Of a stretch of 64,000 nucleotides of DNA, positions 1 to 7,911 are shown piece by piece. The stretch is from Clostridia bacterium (GTDB taxonomy: Bacteria; Bacillota; Clostridia; Oscillospirales; CAG-272): the NCBI GenBank assembly GCA_017468385.1, contig JAFUIQ010000002.1:1-64000 (forward strand), written 5' to 3'. Made by a program: the position numbers and the translations under genes. The notes below the pieces were generated by a model. It worked only from the letters and a program-made list of their open reading frames with translations. It searched no databases and had not been told where the DNA came from. Each line of letters opens with the position of its first letter. Positions within the stretch are counted from its first letter, which is position 1.

Positions 1-435
1 AAACTGCGGTTACGGTAGTGTTAGCAGTAACGGTGATCTTTTCGCCAACTGCCTTCTCAACACCGTTCACGCTCCAAGCCTTGAACTGCTCGCCGGTGGG
101 TGCAGTAAAGCCGTTTGCGGGAAGCGTGTATTCTGCGCCGGATTCAACGGTTGTGGCAGTCATCGTGCCCGTACCACCGTTGGCGTCAAAGGATACGGTG
201 TAAGTGGTAACGGGGATATCTTCCCAAACTGCGGTTACGGTAGTGTTAGCAGAAACGGTGATCTTATCGCCGACTGCCTTTTCGCTGCCGCCAACGTTCC
301 AAGCCTTGAACTGCTTGCCTGCGGGGGCGGTGAAGCCGTTTGCAGGAAGCGTGTACTCTGCGCCGGATTCAACGGTTACGTCAGCCATTGTACCCGTACC
401 GCCGTTTGCTACAAAGGATACGGTGTAGGTTAAGG
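1..435 (-). repeat. Tandem 225-bp (75-aa) InlB B-repeats inside the large surface protein
   Basis: The sequence starting at base 1 recurs at base 226 with only scattered substitutions, a period of 225 bp. Each unit carries the VSF(D/V)ANGGTGTM and GFTAP(A/T)G signatures. A third, more diverged unit lies near 2955-3180. More copies may continue beyond the window. Confidence 0.85.
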
Positions 436-3400
436 GCGCGGATGCACCAGTCGGATTGATGAGTGCCATTGCCATAGAACAATCGGGTGCAATCGCTCCG
501 CAGGATGCTGTCGGATTTGCAGCATCGGGAGCCGAAAGTTCTGTGCCGCCATAAAGTAATTTTGTATCCGCTGTAAAGCTGTATCCGGTTTTAGGCTTGA
601 TCGTTATCTGAAGCAGATAGATTTCTCTGTCACGGAAAGGCGTATCGTGTACGGAAGTACCGTCAGCGTATGTGTCGCTGGTACGTCCTGTCGAAACATC
701 GTATCTTACCCAGAAGGTGTTTTCTTTATCTACTTCGGCACCAAACTTATCTACACTTGCACTGTTGATAGGTGTTTCACCCGCAACAGGAGCAGTGATA
801 CCGCTGATCTCGATGGAGGTAATCACGTTTTCAACACCGCACACACACGCTCCGGCAGTAAAATCATGAGCTGCATATCCGTCTTTTCCGCTATTGTCGG
901 TTACGGTACAGCCATTTGCAGAGCACTCATGCCAGTGGTGAGTTTCGTTCACAGACCAATCCGCAGACCAGCTATGCTTATGTGCGCCACAGGTGCAAAG
1001 ACCATTTACAAAGCTATGTTCCGCATAATCGGGAAGTCTGCTCACATCTGCTCCCGCATCGCATCCCGAAGCGGTACACTTGCGCCAGTGATGGGTATCA
1101 TTGAAGTCCCAATCGCCGGGCACGTGTATGTGGGCAATGTCATTCATGTTGATATAGATGACTGCCTGAGTACTATCGGAGGGGTTAACCATTGCAAAGG
1201 ACTTGGAAAGATCAGTCATATCGGGTGCAGGCAGAAGGTCGCTTGCAAAGTAAAACTTGCTGTCCGCAGTAAATTCATATCCAGCCGCAGCATTCAAGTA
1301 GAGCTGGAACATATACGTCTCGCCCTCGCGGAATACCACGCTGTCTACTGCGGTGTCGTCATCATATACGGGACTGAAACTCGGAGAAACAAATCTTCCC
1401 CAATAGCTGCCGTCCACATCGACCGTCACCCCCGTGCCGCTGACGGTAATGTCGTTATCCGGCATTTCACCAATGACGGGCTTGGTGAGGTCGCTGATAG
1501 TTACAGAAGTGATTGGTGTGGTCGCAACGGCACCGATCGCCGGCAGATCGAAGGTCAGCCAATAGCTGTTTTCCGAAAAACCGGGTCTGAATCGGGTTGC
1601 CGTACAGGTGCCGTAAGGCGTGACGAGCGTAATGTTTTCTTTTTTCAGTTCCGAATAATTATATCCGTCCACAGGGTAAAATTTGATCGTAAACGGATAC
1701 TGATCCCCGACCTTCAATACCGTGCCAGAGGCGATAGGATTGCAATCTCCATCTGCACTATCACCGAAGCCGTAGACAGGATCATAGTAGCAGTACAGTC
1801 TTCCGTAGGGCGGATAGGTTGGGTTATCGAGCTCGGGAAGATTCATGCATTCGGGTGCGGTCAGCGATACGTCCCAGGCGGTTTTGCCCGCTTCGTAGCC
1901 GTTGAGTATAATCGAAAGCGACTCGACTGCGGTGGTGCCAAGCTGCGGGAGCCGGAAGGAAACGGAAGTTGCGGTCACAGCCGTAACCACAGCATCCTCA
2001 AATCCGGCCAGCTTGAACTTATCTTTTTTCAGATAGCTACCGTCCCAGAAGCTGTCAGGAAAGCTGTAGCCTTCGTCCAACACATAGTCGATCTGTAGGC
2101 AGTAATCCTGATGCTTCTCAAATTTCGCGCGTGGATCGGTCACTTTCTTGTCCGCATCCACATAGTCCTCGTAGATCATATACGCATTGTCAATGCCGTA
2201 GCCGCTGCCCCGCAAAGAAACGTTCGGTGTGCTGCTGCCGACCGTCACCGCAGGGATCGTCTGATCGATCGCGTAGCCGTCCAGCGTAAAGGTCACGGCA
2301 TCAGCGGTCAGCGGCGTGCCGGGAACGGCAGGTAGCTTGAACACTGCGACAAGGGCGCCGTCCAGGCTGACAATATTCCATGCGGTTATGTTGCCAAGAT
2401 CTCCGGAAAGCGAAAATCCATCGGGATGGAAGAGTACGTGACGATCATCGGGTATGTCGAATTTCACATACAAGCGGTAACCTCCCTTGGTGGAAAGCGA
2501 ATCCGTTCCTTGTAGCATATCACCGGAGACTATCCAGTATCCGTGGCCGTATCCGCCGGTTGCCAGAGAAATCGGCTGCGGAGCGCCTTCGTTGAAGGTG
2601 CCAGTGACTTCCCCAAGCGAAACAGACAGAGAGCCCGCCAGCATTCCATGCTTATACTCGACTCCGTGATTCAGCTTCAACTCAAAGACAGCTTTAGAGA
2701 TGTGTTCATACTCTATGGGTTCCCAAATGGTAATAATTTCGAGGTCTTCAGTAACGCTGATCTCGTCATTGGGGGCAAAATATTGCCAACGTCCCTCTAT
2801 AAACACTCCCCATTCATCAAACGTACTGCCGCTGGGAATCTCGAAAATGCTTTCGATTTGTGGCAGCGCGTACATGCCTTCGCTGACGATTATTTCTACC
2901 GTCGGGCTCGGATCATAGGCTCGATTAACAAATGTGATCTTGTGGGTACCCGTCGGATCAGCCCACTTGGCGTACAGGGTGATGTCTGCATTGACATCCA
3001 TCGTGCTGCCTGCTGCGTACCACGCGCCGCTCGGGCTGTCAACCGTCCATCCGTTAAACACCATTCCCTCGGGAGCAGTAAAGCCGCAATCAGGAAGCAA
3101 ATAATCGGGGTAGACATTGGTAACCGTCTCCATTGTACCCGTGCCGCCGTTTGCGTCGAAGGATACATTGTAACCGAGTTTGTCGAACGCAACCGAGCAG
3201 ACAAGTCCGGTATCCAGGTCGTCATGCGTGAAGGTAACGCCATCGGCGCTTCCGTTGACGGTAACGGTTATATCTTCCGGGTCGGCAAAGGAATAGCCTT
3301 CCTTGGGATTGATGTAAATGCGTACCGTGTACGGCTCACCGGGCTCTACTCTGTGGTATACATCACAGAGCATATTTCCATACTCGCTCCAGTCCTTGAG

Positions 3401-3604
3401 CCACTTAACAGATGTGACCTCATAATTCGCTGAAGCGGGCACGTCAAGCGTAAAATCAAGCGTATCCCCAATCGCTGGCGCGTCAAAGGTCAGTTCCACT
3501 TGGGTGATCTCGCCTTCCGCCGCCCATACAGTTGTCGGCAGCATTCCTGCCAGCATCACAACGGTGAGGAGAAGACTGAAAATTCTATTTAGTATTTTTT
3601 GCAT
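1..3604 (-). CDS. Large secreted InlB B-repeat (Listeria-Bacteroides repeat) protein, 3' end beyond window
   Basis: The frame is open from an ATG at 3604 to the window edge, so at least 1,201 residues are present and the C-terminus is missing. It begins with a signal peptide (MQKILNRIF, hydrophobic core, cleavage near VWAAEG). A GA-rich ribosome binding site lies about 10 bases upstream. An InlB B-repeat with the FDANGGTGTM signature lies near 2955-3180. A long stretch of extracellular beta-sandwich-like sequence follows, then a pair of His/Cys-rich motifs at 835-1138. At least two 75-residue InlB repeats run to the edge. InlB repeats are typical of surface proteins of Gram-positive gut bacteria; adhesion or cell-wall association is an inference. 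A cell-wall anchor (SLH or sortase) would lie in the missing part. The gene starts 34 bases after the zinc-ribbon gene upstream, so it may be cotranscribed with it. Confidence 0.85.
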   Translation of the reverse strand, partial: MQKILNRIFSLLLTVVMLAGMLPTTVWAAEGEITQVELTFDAPAIGDTLDFTLDVPASANYEVTSVKWLKDWSEYGNMLCDVYHRVEPGEPYTVRIYINPKEGYSFADPEDITVTVNGSADGVTFTHDDLDTGLVCSVAFDKLGYNVSFDANGGTGTMETVTNVYPDYLLPDCGFTAPEGMVFNGWTVDSPSGAWYAAGSTMDVNADITLYAKWADPTGTHKITFVNRAYDPSPTVEIIVSEGMYALPQIESIFEIPSGSTFDEWGVFIEGRWQYFAPNDEISVTEDLEIITIWEPIEYEHISKAVFELKLNHGVEYKHGMLAGSLSVSLGEVTGTFNEGAPQPISLATGGYGHGYWIVSGDMLQGTDSLSTKGGYRLYVKFDIPDDRHVLFHPDGFSLSGDLGNITAWNIVSLDGALVAVFKLPAVPGTPLTADAVTFTLDGYAIDQTIPAVTVGSSTPNVSLRGSGYGIDNAYMIYEDYVDADKKVTDPRAKFEKHQDYCLQIDYVLDEGYSFPDSFWDGSYLKKDKFKLAGFEDAVVTAVTATSVSFRLPQLGTTAVESLSIILNGYEAGKTAWDVSLTAPECMNLPELDNPTYPPYGRLYCYYDPVYGFGDSADGDCNPIASGTVLKVGDQYPFTIKFYPVDGYNYSELKKENITLVTPYGTCTATRFRPGFSENSYWLTFDLPAIGAVATTPITSVTISDLTKPVIGEMPDNDITVSGTGVTVDVDGSYWGRFVSPSFSPVYDDDTAVDSVVFREGETYMFQLYLNAAAGYEFTADSKFYFASDLLPAPDMTDLSKSFAMVNPSDSTQAVIYINMNDIAHIHVPGDWDFNDTHHWRKCTASGCDAGADVSRLPDYAEHSFVNGLCTCGAHKHSWSADWSVNETHHWHECSANGCTVTDNSGKDGYAAHDFTAGACVCGVENVITSIEISGITAPVAGETPINSASVDKFGAEVDKENTFWVRYDVSTGRTSDTYADGTSVHDTPFRDREIYLLQITIKPKTGYSFTADTKLLYGGTELSAPDAANPTASCGAIAPDCSMAMALINPTGASAPLTYTVSFVANGGTGTMADVTVESGAEYTLPANGFTAPAGKQFKAWNVGGSEKAVGDKITVSANTTVTAVWEDIPVTTYTVSFDANGGTGTMTATTVESGAEYTLPANGFTAPTGEQFKAWSVNGVEKAVGEKITVTANTTVTAV
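835..1138 (-). repeat. Duplicated His/Trp/Cys motif (THHWxxC) in the surface protein
   Basis: Two consecutive units of about 45 residues each carry a W-x5-6-THHW-x-(K/E)C core, a C four to five residues later, and a closing CxCG. The first unit has DWDFNDTHHWRKC and the second DWSVNETHHWHEC. The spacing of His and Cys suggests metal binding or disulphides. Similar motifs recur in clostridial surface proteins, but I know of no firm function. Confidence 0.7.
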
Positions 3605-3638
3605 GATCGTTTATCTCTCTTTCAAGATTATTTCTTAT

Positions 3639-3908
3639 TCACACAACGTTAAGCTGCGTTTTTGATCCGCAGTTCGGGCAATAGTGCGAATCGGCGGCAA
3701 GCACCGTATCGCATTCGGGACAGCATCTGTGCTGCTTTCGGTAGTGATCGTATAAAGTTTCCCGCGTCAGAAACGCGCCGCAGCTGCGGCAGAAGAATGA
3801 ACCTTTTTTTGCAATCTGCCCGCACTTTGGACAGACCTTGGTTTTCTTCATGACATTCGGTCCGTAGCCAAATTGTTCAAGATTCCGGAAATAGATCTCC
3901 TTTGTCAT
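3639..3908 (-). CDS. Small double zinc-ribbon protein
   Basis: An 89-residue protein with three CxxC pairs and one CCxxC pair: CPKCG, CRSCG, CCPEC and CPNCG. They are arranged as two four-cysteine zinc ribbons, separated by a basic linker rich in His, Arg and Lys. There is no signal peptide or membrane segment, so it should be cytoplasmic. Its ATG overlaps the stop of the upstream zinc-ribbon gene (ATGA at 3905-3908), so the two are translationally coupled. Zinc ribbons of this kind bind nucleic acid or protein partners; the partner is not shown by the sequence. Confidence 0.75.
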   Translation of the reverse strand: MTKEIYFRNLEQFGYGPNVMKKTKVCPKCGQIAKKGSFFCRSCGAFLTRETLYDHYRKQHRCCPECDTVLAADSHYCPNCGSKTQLNVV

Positions 3909-4276
3909 TTTTTGCTCTCCTCTCCCTCGTACACGAGTTTATGCCCGCAGGCGGGACATTTTCCTGTTGGCTTTTCTATTTTGATGCCGCAGCTCTTACA
4001 GTAGTTCGGTTCCGTCTCATAGGGCGCACATTCTACGCACTCCCACACATCGGCATTGTATACGGCATCGATGACCCATCTTCCGCATTTGTGGCAAAAA
4101 TTAAAATGCTTTCTGCCGACCGTTTCCCATGCGATCTGTAATCCTTCCTCGGGCGTTTTCGCACGGATCGGCTCGGTCGTGCAGGCGAGTGCGCCGGACA
4201 GCTCACAGTAAAATTTATATCGGTTCCCGCCCGCATCGGATATCATTTTGTAGGCGGCGGTTTTCTGAGCACCCAT
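3905..4276 (-). CDS. Zinc-ribbon protein, 123 aa
   Basis: The first 60 residues form a basic, aromatic domain of unknown type. Four CxxC motifs follow (CHKCG, CVEC, CKSCG, CPACG), consistent with two zinc ribbons. The start ATG at 4276 is preceded by a strong AAAGGGGG ribosome binding site. A TATACT -10 box is at 4305-4310 on the minus strand, with only a weak -35. It is the first gene of a coupled pair with the downstream ribbon gene, and perhaps a trio with the InlB-repeat gene. Function is unknown; a regulatory or adaptor role is only a guess. Confidence 0.75.
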   Translation of the reverse strand: MGAQKTAAYKMISDAGGNRYKFYCELSGALACTTEPIRAKTPEEGLQIAWETVGRKHFNFCHKCGRWVIDAVYNADVWECVECAPYETEPNYCKSCGIKIEKPTGKCPACGHKLVYEGEESKK

Positions 4277-4344
4277 CTGATTTGTCCCCCTTTCAGACTG
4301 ACAGAGTATAAGCCTTACGTTTTCTTAGCAAAAACAAAACCCCT

Positions 4345-4374
4345 CTTGATTGAATCAAGATTATGTGATATAAT
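4345..4374 (+). promoter_or_regulatory. Sigma-A-type promoter with a palindromic operator over the -35 box
   Basis: TTGATT at 4346-4351 and TATAAT at 4369-4374 are separated by exactly 17 bp. The -35 box sits inside a perfect palindrome, CTTGATT-G-AATCAAG, at 4345-4359. A protein bound there would cover the -35 box, so repression is the simplest reading. Candidate regulators are the LuxR-type and XRE proteins encoded downstream in the same operon. Confidence 0.8.
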
Positions 4375-4379
4375 AGTCA

Positions 4380-4635
4380 TAGAAAAGCGGGGCGAACTCT
4401 GTGCATCGTTGGCGCGCTCACAGAGTACTTTATGCATTTGCATAACGGGATACCCCTTTCGCAATTGGATGGACTGCGGCAAGACCTATACCCCCTTCGG
4501 CATTCATGCAAGTATTATTATACGGATTTTCACGCTTTTGTCCCTACCCTCTCTGACCCAAACGGGTAGGAAAAACGGAAAAATCTCAAAAAAGGGTGGG
4601 AATTCGGGTAGGAAACCGTACTGGAAGGTGGCAAT
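4380..4635 (+). other. Structured 5' leader of the solute-binding-protein operon
   Basis: About 255 bases separate the promoter from the first start codon. They hold a perfect 8-bp inverted repeat (ACTCTGTG at 4396-4403, CACAGAGT at 4419-4426), the palindrome TATGCA-TT-TGCATA, and a 7-bp hairpin (CCTACCC at 4543-4549, GGGTAGG at 4564-4570). The string CGGGTAGGAAA recurs once just upstream of the start. No known riboswitch class was recognised. A translational or antitermination role is possible but not shown. Confidence 0.45.
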
Positions 4636-5997
4636 ATGAAAAAAGCACTTGCATTTCTCCTTAGTCTGACATTTCTCCTCACAACATTTTCCGGCTGCGA
4701 ACGTGAGCGTATGCCGAGTCCTGCTGATCCGGTCACGCTGACCATGTGGCATGTGTACGGAAGTCAGACGATATCTCCGCTGAATACTGTCATTGATGAA
4801 TTCAACCGTTCTCTTGGCCGCGAGTACGGTATTACGATCAATGTGGCGTCGGTCACCAGTTCCTCTGCCATTGACAAGGCACTTTCTGCGTCCGCAAGCG
4901 GTGAGCCCGGTGCGGAAGCAATGCCCGATCTGTTCACCGCATATCCCCGCGTCGCGGAAATCGTCGGACTGGAAAATCTTCTCCCCTGGGATGATTATTT
5001 CACCGGGGAGGAGCTTTCAAATTTCCATGCGGATTTTCTCTCCGAGGGCTATTTCGGTGAGCAGCTGCTCATGCTTCCCGTGGCAAAATCAACGGAAGCA
5101 TTTTATCTGAACAAGACCTTATTCGACCGTTTCAGTGCAGATACCGGGATCACAACGGACGAGCTTTCGCGTTATGACGGCGTGTTTTCGGCTGCGCGTA
5201 CTTATTATGACTGGTCGGACGGTCAGAACTTTTTGCAGATCAACGACTATTATCACTATGCCTATGTTGGTATGAAAGCACACGGCAGTGAATTTATCCG
5301 AAACGGCAGACTGCGGCTGGATGATGAGGCGTTCCGTGCGGTATGGCTTCCGCTGGCAAAAACTGCGATTTACGGTGGTATCTGCCTTGACGATGGCTAT
5401 GCCGCCGCACGCTGGAAAACAGCGGAGATCATTGCAAATACCGGCTCCACGGCCGATGTGCTGTATCAGCCGTCCGAGGTCATCTATCCCGACAACTCGA
5501 CCGAGCCCATTGAAGCGATAGCTCTGCCGTACCCGACCTTTGCGGAAAACACTTCCGGTGCCATCTATCGCGGCGGCGGACTTTTTGCGGTAAAAAGTGA
5601 GGATGAGCGCAAAAATCAGGCGGCGGTTATCTTTGCGAAATGGCTTACTGAAAAGGAACACAATCTGGAATTTGTCACGAACGCCGGCTATCTTCCGGTG
5701 CGGGATGACGCAATGGACACACTGTTTGCCGATTTCTCTCTCGTTGAGAAAGAAAACTTCCGCAGTGTATATCGCGCAGTCGATACAATGCTCGATTCCT
5801 ATACCCTCTACGCACTTCCTCTCTACGATGGCGCATCGGAGATTCAGTCGGATTTTGAAACGAACGTAAAGGCGGTTCTGAAAGCGGCGCATCACCAATA
5901 CGTCAAAAGGATCGGTGAGGGCGAGAATCCGGATACGGTTTTGAATGCACTTGTCGAAAGTTCTCTTACTGAGCTGAAAAGCCTGTCCGGCAAATAA
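4636..5997 (+). CDS. Family 1-type extracellular solute-binding lipoprotein, no permease nearby
   Basis: This 453-residue protein has a lipoprotein signal peptide ending in the lipobox TFSGC, with the modified Cys at residue 21. The mature part has the layout of carbohydrate-type ABC solute-binding proteins (SBP_bac_1): an early TMWHVYGSQ strand, a PDLFTAYP motif, a KSTEAFYLNKTLF hinge and a C-terminal FAKWLTEKEHN helix. The ribosome binding site is AAGGTGG. No permease or ATPase gene is near; instead, 13 bases downstream starts a membrane-anchored LuxR-type regulator. That suggests the protein may present a ligand to the regulator rather than feed a transporter, which is inference. The ligand is unknown. 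Confidence 0.85.
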   Translation: MKKALAFLLSLTFLLTTFSGCERERMPSPADPVTLTMWHVYGSQTISPLNTVIDEFNRSLGREYGITINVASVTSSSAIDKALSASASGEPGAEAMPDLFTAYPRVAEIVGLENLLPWDDYFTGEELSNFHADFLSEGYFGEQLLMLPVAKSTEAFYLNKTLFDRFSADTGITTDELSRYDGVFSAARTYYDWSDGQNFLQINDYYHYAYVGMKAHGSEFIRNGRLRLDDEAFRAVWLPLAKTAIYGGICLDDGYAAARWKTAEIIANTGSTADVLYQPSEVIYPDNSTEPIEAIALPYPTFAENTSGAIYRGGGLFAVKSEDERKNQAAVIFAKWLTEKEHNLEFVTNAGYLPVRDDAMDTLFADFSLVEKENFRSVYRAVDTMLDSYTLYALPLYDGASEIQSDFETNVKAVLKAAHHQYVKRIGEGENPDTVLNALVESSLTELKSLSGK

Positions 5998-6010
5998 AGG
6001 GGGCGTTCGA

Positions 6011-7675
6011 TTGAAGACTTTATTGAAATTCGATCTGCCAAATCTCCTGCGCCAGATCAAAACGGAGGGGATCTCCATCCGCAGGCGGTTTGTTGCGTAT
6101 ATCATCTCCGCCATCGCGCTGGTTTTGTCGCTGATCCTGCTGCTTCTGAATCTGTTCGGAATCATGAATCCCGCCGGTGCTCAGATCATGCATACGCTGG
6201 ATACACAGCTTTCCACGTATGCGGACAGCATCAAACGGGATTACAACAAAACGGCGGCGCACGCTATTTCCTTCGCCGATCAACTGGAGGCGGGACTGCA
6301 GAATTTTCTGACCGAACAAAATCTGCCGTTTGATCATCTGAAAAACAATACAGAGGCACTTTCGGCTCTGCAGGGGGCACTTTATGACACCGTTTATCTG
6401 AATATGCAGCTTGCTCCCTCAAGCGGCGCATTTTATATTTTGGATACTACGGTCAACAGCCGTTCCGAGGAGCCGCTTTACAACGGTATTTATCTCAAAT
6501 ACATCAATCTCTACTCGGAGAGCACAGTCAACAATGACATTGCGCTCTATCGCGGTTCCTTTTCCACCGCTAAGGGAGGGAATCTAACATTCCACAGCGG
6601 TTGGAGCAACGAAATGCGCACCGACTTTTTTGACTCCTGCGACTCCGCCTTCGATGACGGTACGCACTATATTCTCAGCCCTGCCGTGGAGATCCCCGAT
6701 ACCTGGGAGCGGGCGCGGTATGTCTATGTTCCCATCCGTGACCCGAAGGACCGCATCATCGGTGTCTGCGGCTTCGAAATCAACGATATGTATTTTCAGC
6801 TGTCGAAAAAGATCATCGATGACCGACTCGGTGCGCTGATCGGTGCTCTGCTTGACAAAGAGCATGGTGTGTATACCGGACAGTTCAATTCGGGCAGCTA
6901 CAATGCAATCGGTTCCGAAGAGGTTAAAATCACCGCAAAAAGCGGAATCGCGGCTTTCCATTTCGGGACAGAACGGTGCATCGGCAAAACAAAAGACATA
7001 ACACTTGGAGACAATACCTTTACCGTCGCGCTCATGATCCCTGAAGCGCAATTTGACGCTATCGTTCAGCGAGGACAGATGAAAACGGTTGGTATCTTTT
7101 TCGCGGTCGTGCTCGTTATGTTTGCCTATTGTATGTTCATGTCGAAAAAATACGTGGCACCGATCCTTCGCAAGATCGATCAGATCAAGTACAGCGAAAA
7201 TGATGGCGAACAGCTGAAGATCCGGGAATTCGATGATCTTTTCGCTTATATCGAAGAAAAAGCCTCCGTCCATGAGGAACAGCTGAAAAGCCTGGAGACG
7301 GCCAAAATCGCCGCTGAAGAAGAAGCCGCCCGCGCAAGGTACGCCTACGAAAAGGCACTGGAGGAATATGAGCTTGCAAAAAGCGAGATTCTGCATCTTT
7401 CGGAAGAAAGCAAAAACGAGATCGTGTTGGAGGATTACGAATATTTCCTCTGCAATCTCAAAACGCTGACACCGCAGGAAATGCGTATTTACGAACTGTA
7501 TGTCGAGGGAAACAGCACAGCAGAAATCGCCGCTATTATCGGAATCAAGGAAAATACGATGAAGTACCACAACAAAAATATTTACGCAAAGCTCGGTGTT
7601 TCCTCACGAAAACAGTTTCTGCGGTTTGCCGCACTGAAACAGATCCAGGACAAGAAAGGAAAGCAAAGCGAATGA
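6011..7675 (+). CDS. Transmembrane one-component regulator with extracellular sensor and LuxR-type HTH
   Basis: This 554-residue protein uses a TTG start after an AAAGGGGG ribosome binding site. A membrane helix lies at residues 27-50. A roughly 300-residue extracellular region follows; it may be a Cache-like sensor, but that is not proven. A second helix is at about 359-378, then an acidic/alanine-rich coiled coil at about 405-470. A LuxR/GerE helix-turn-helix ends the protein at about 480-545, with LTPQEMRIYELYVEGNS and ENTMKYHNKNIYAKLGV. No kinase or receiver domain is present, so signal and DNA binding are in one chain. It sits between the solute-binding lipoprotein and an XRE regulator, and overlaps the latter by 4 bases (ATGA). 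Confidence 0.85.
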   Translation: MKTLLKFDLPNLLRQIKTEGISIRRRFVAYIISAIALVLSLILLLLNLFGIMNPAGAQIMHTLDTQLSTYADSIKRDYNKTAAHAISFADQLEAGLQNFLTEQNLPFDHLKNNTEALSALQGALYDTVYLNMQLAPSSGAFYILDTTVNSRSEEPLYNGIYLKYINLYSESTVNNDIALYRGSFSTAKGGNLTFHSGWSNEMRTDFFDSCDSAFDDGTHYILSPAVEIPDTWERARYVYVPIRDPKDRIIGVCGFEINDMYFQLSKKIIDDRLGALIGALLDKEHGVYTGQFNSGSYNAIGSEEVKITAKSGIAAFHFGTERCIGKTKDITLGDNTFTVALMIPEAQFDAIVQRGQMKTVGIFFAVVLVMFAYCMFMSKKYVAPILRKIDQIKYSENDGEQLKIREFDDLFAYIEEKASVHEEQLKSLETAKIAAEEEAARARYAYEKALEEYELAKSEILHLSEESKNEIVLEDYEYFLCNLKTLTPQEMRIYELYVEGNSTAEIAAIIGIKENTMKYHNKNIYAKLGVSSRKQFLRFAALKQIQDKKGKQSE

Positions 7676-7911
7676 CACTGGCAGACAGACTCAATCAGAT
7701 CATTGCCGAACAAAAAATCACAAAACGGGAATTTGCACGCCGTGTCGGCATTTCCGAAAATTATCTGTACATTCTCACAAACAACGGCCGCAAGAACACA
7801 GATCAGAACAAAACCATCTCAACCACCCTGGCTAAACTGATCGCCGTGGAATTTGGATACAGTGCGGACTGGATTCTGAATGGAGAAACAGAAAATGAAA
7901 GTAACACGTAA
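7672..7911 (+). CDS. Small XRE-family (Cro/C1) DNA-binding protein
   Basis: A 79-residue protein that is almost entirely one helix-turn-helix of the Cro/C1 type: ITKREFARRVGISENYLYIL is the HTH and GYSADWILNG closes the domain. It overlaps the upstream regulator by ATGA and the downstream lipoprotein gene by 17 bases, so the operon is translationally coupled. A stand-alone HTH of this size usually acts as a homodimeric repressor; the palindrome at 4345-4359 is a candidate target (inference). Confidence 0.85.
   Translation: MTLADRLNQIIAEQKITKREFARRVGISENYLYILTNNGRKNTDQNKTISTTLAKLIAVEFGYSADWILNGETENESNT

Noticed and set aside
647..2098. 483-codon plus-strand open frame at the left end
   Set aside because: The minus strand is open from 3604 to the edge and encodes a signal peptide and InlB repeats; the plus frame is its shadow.
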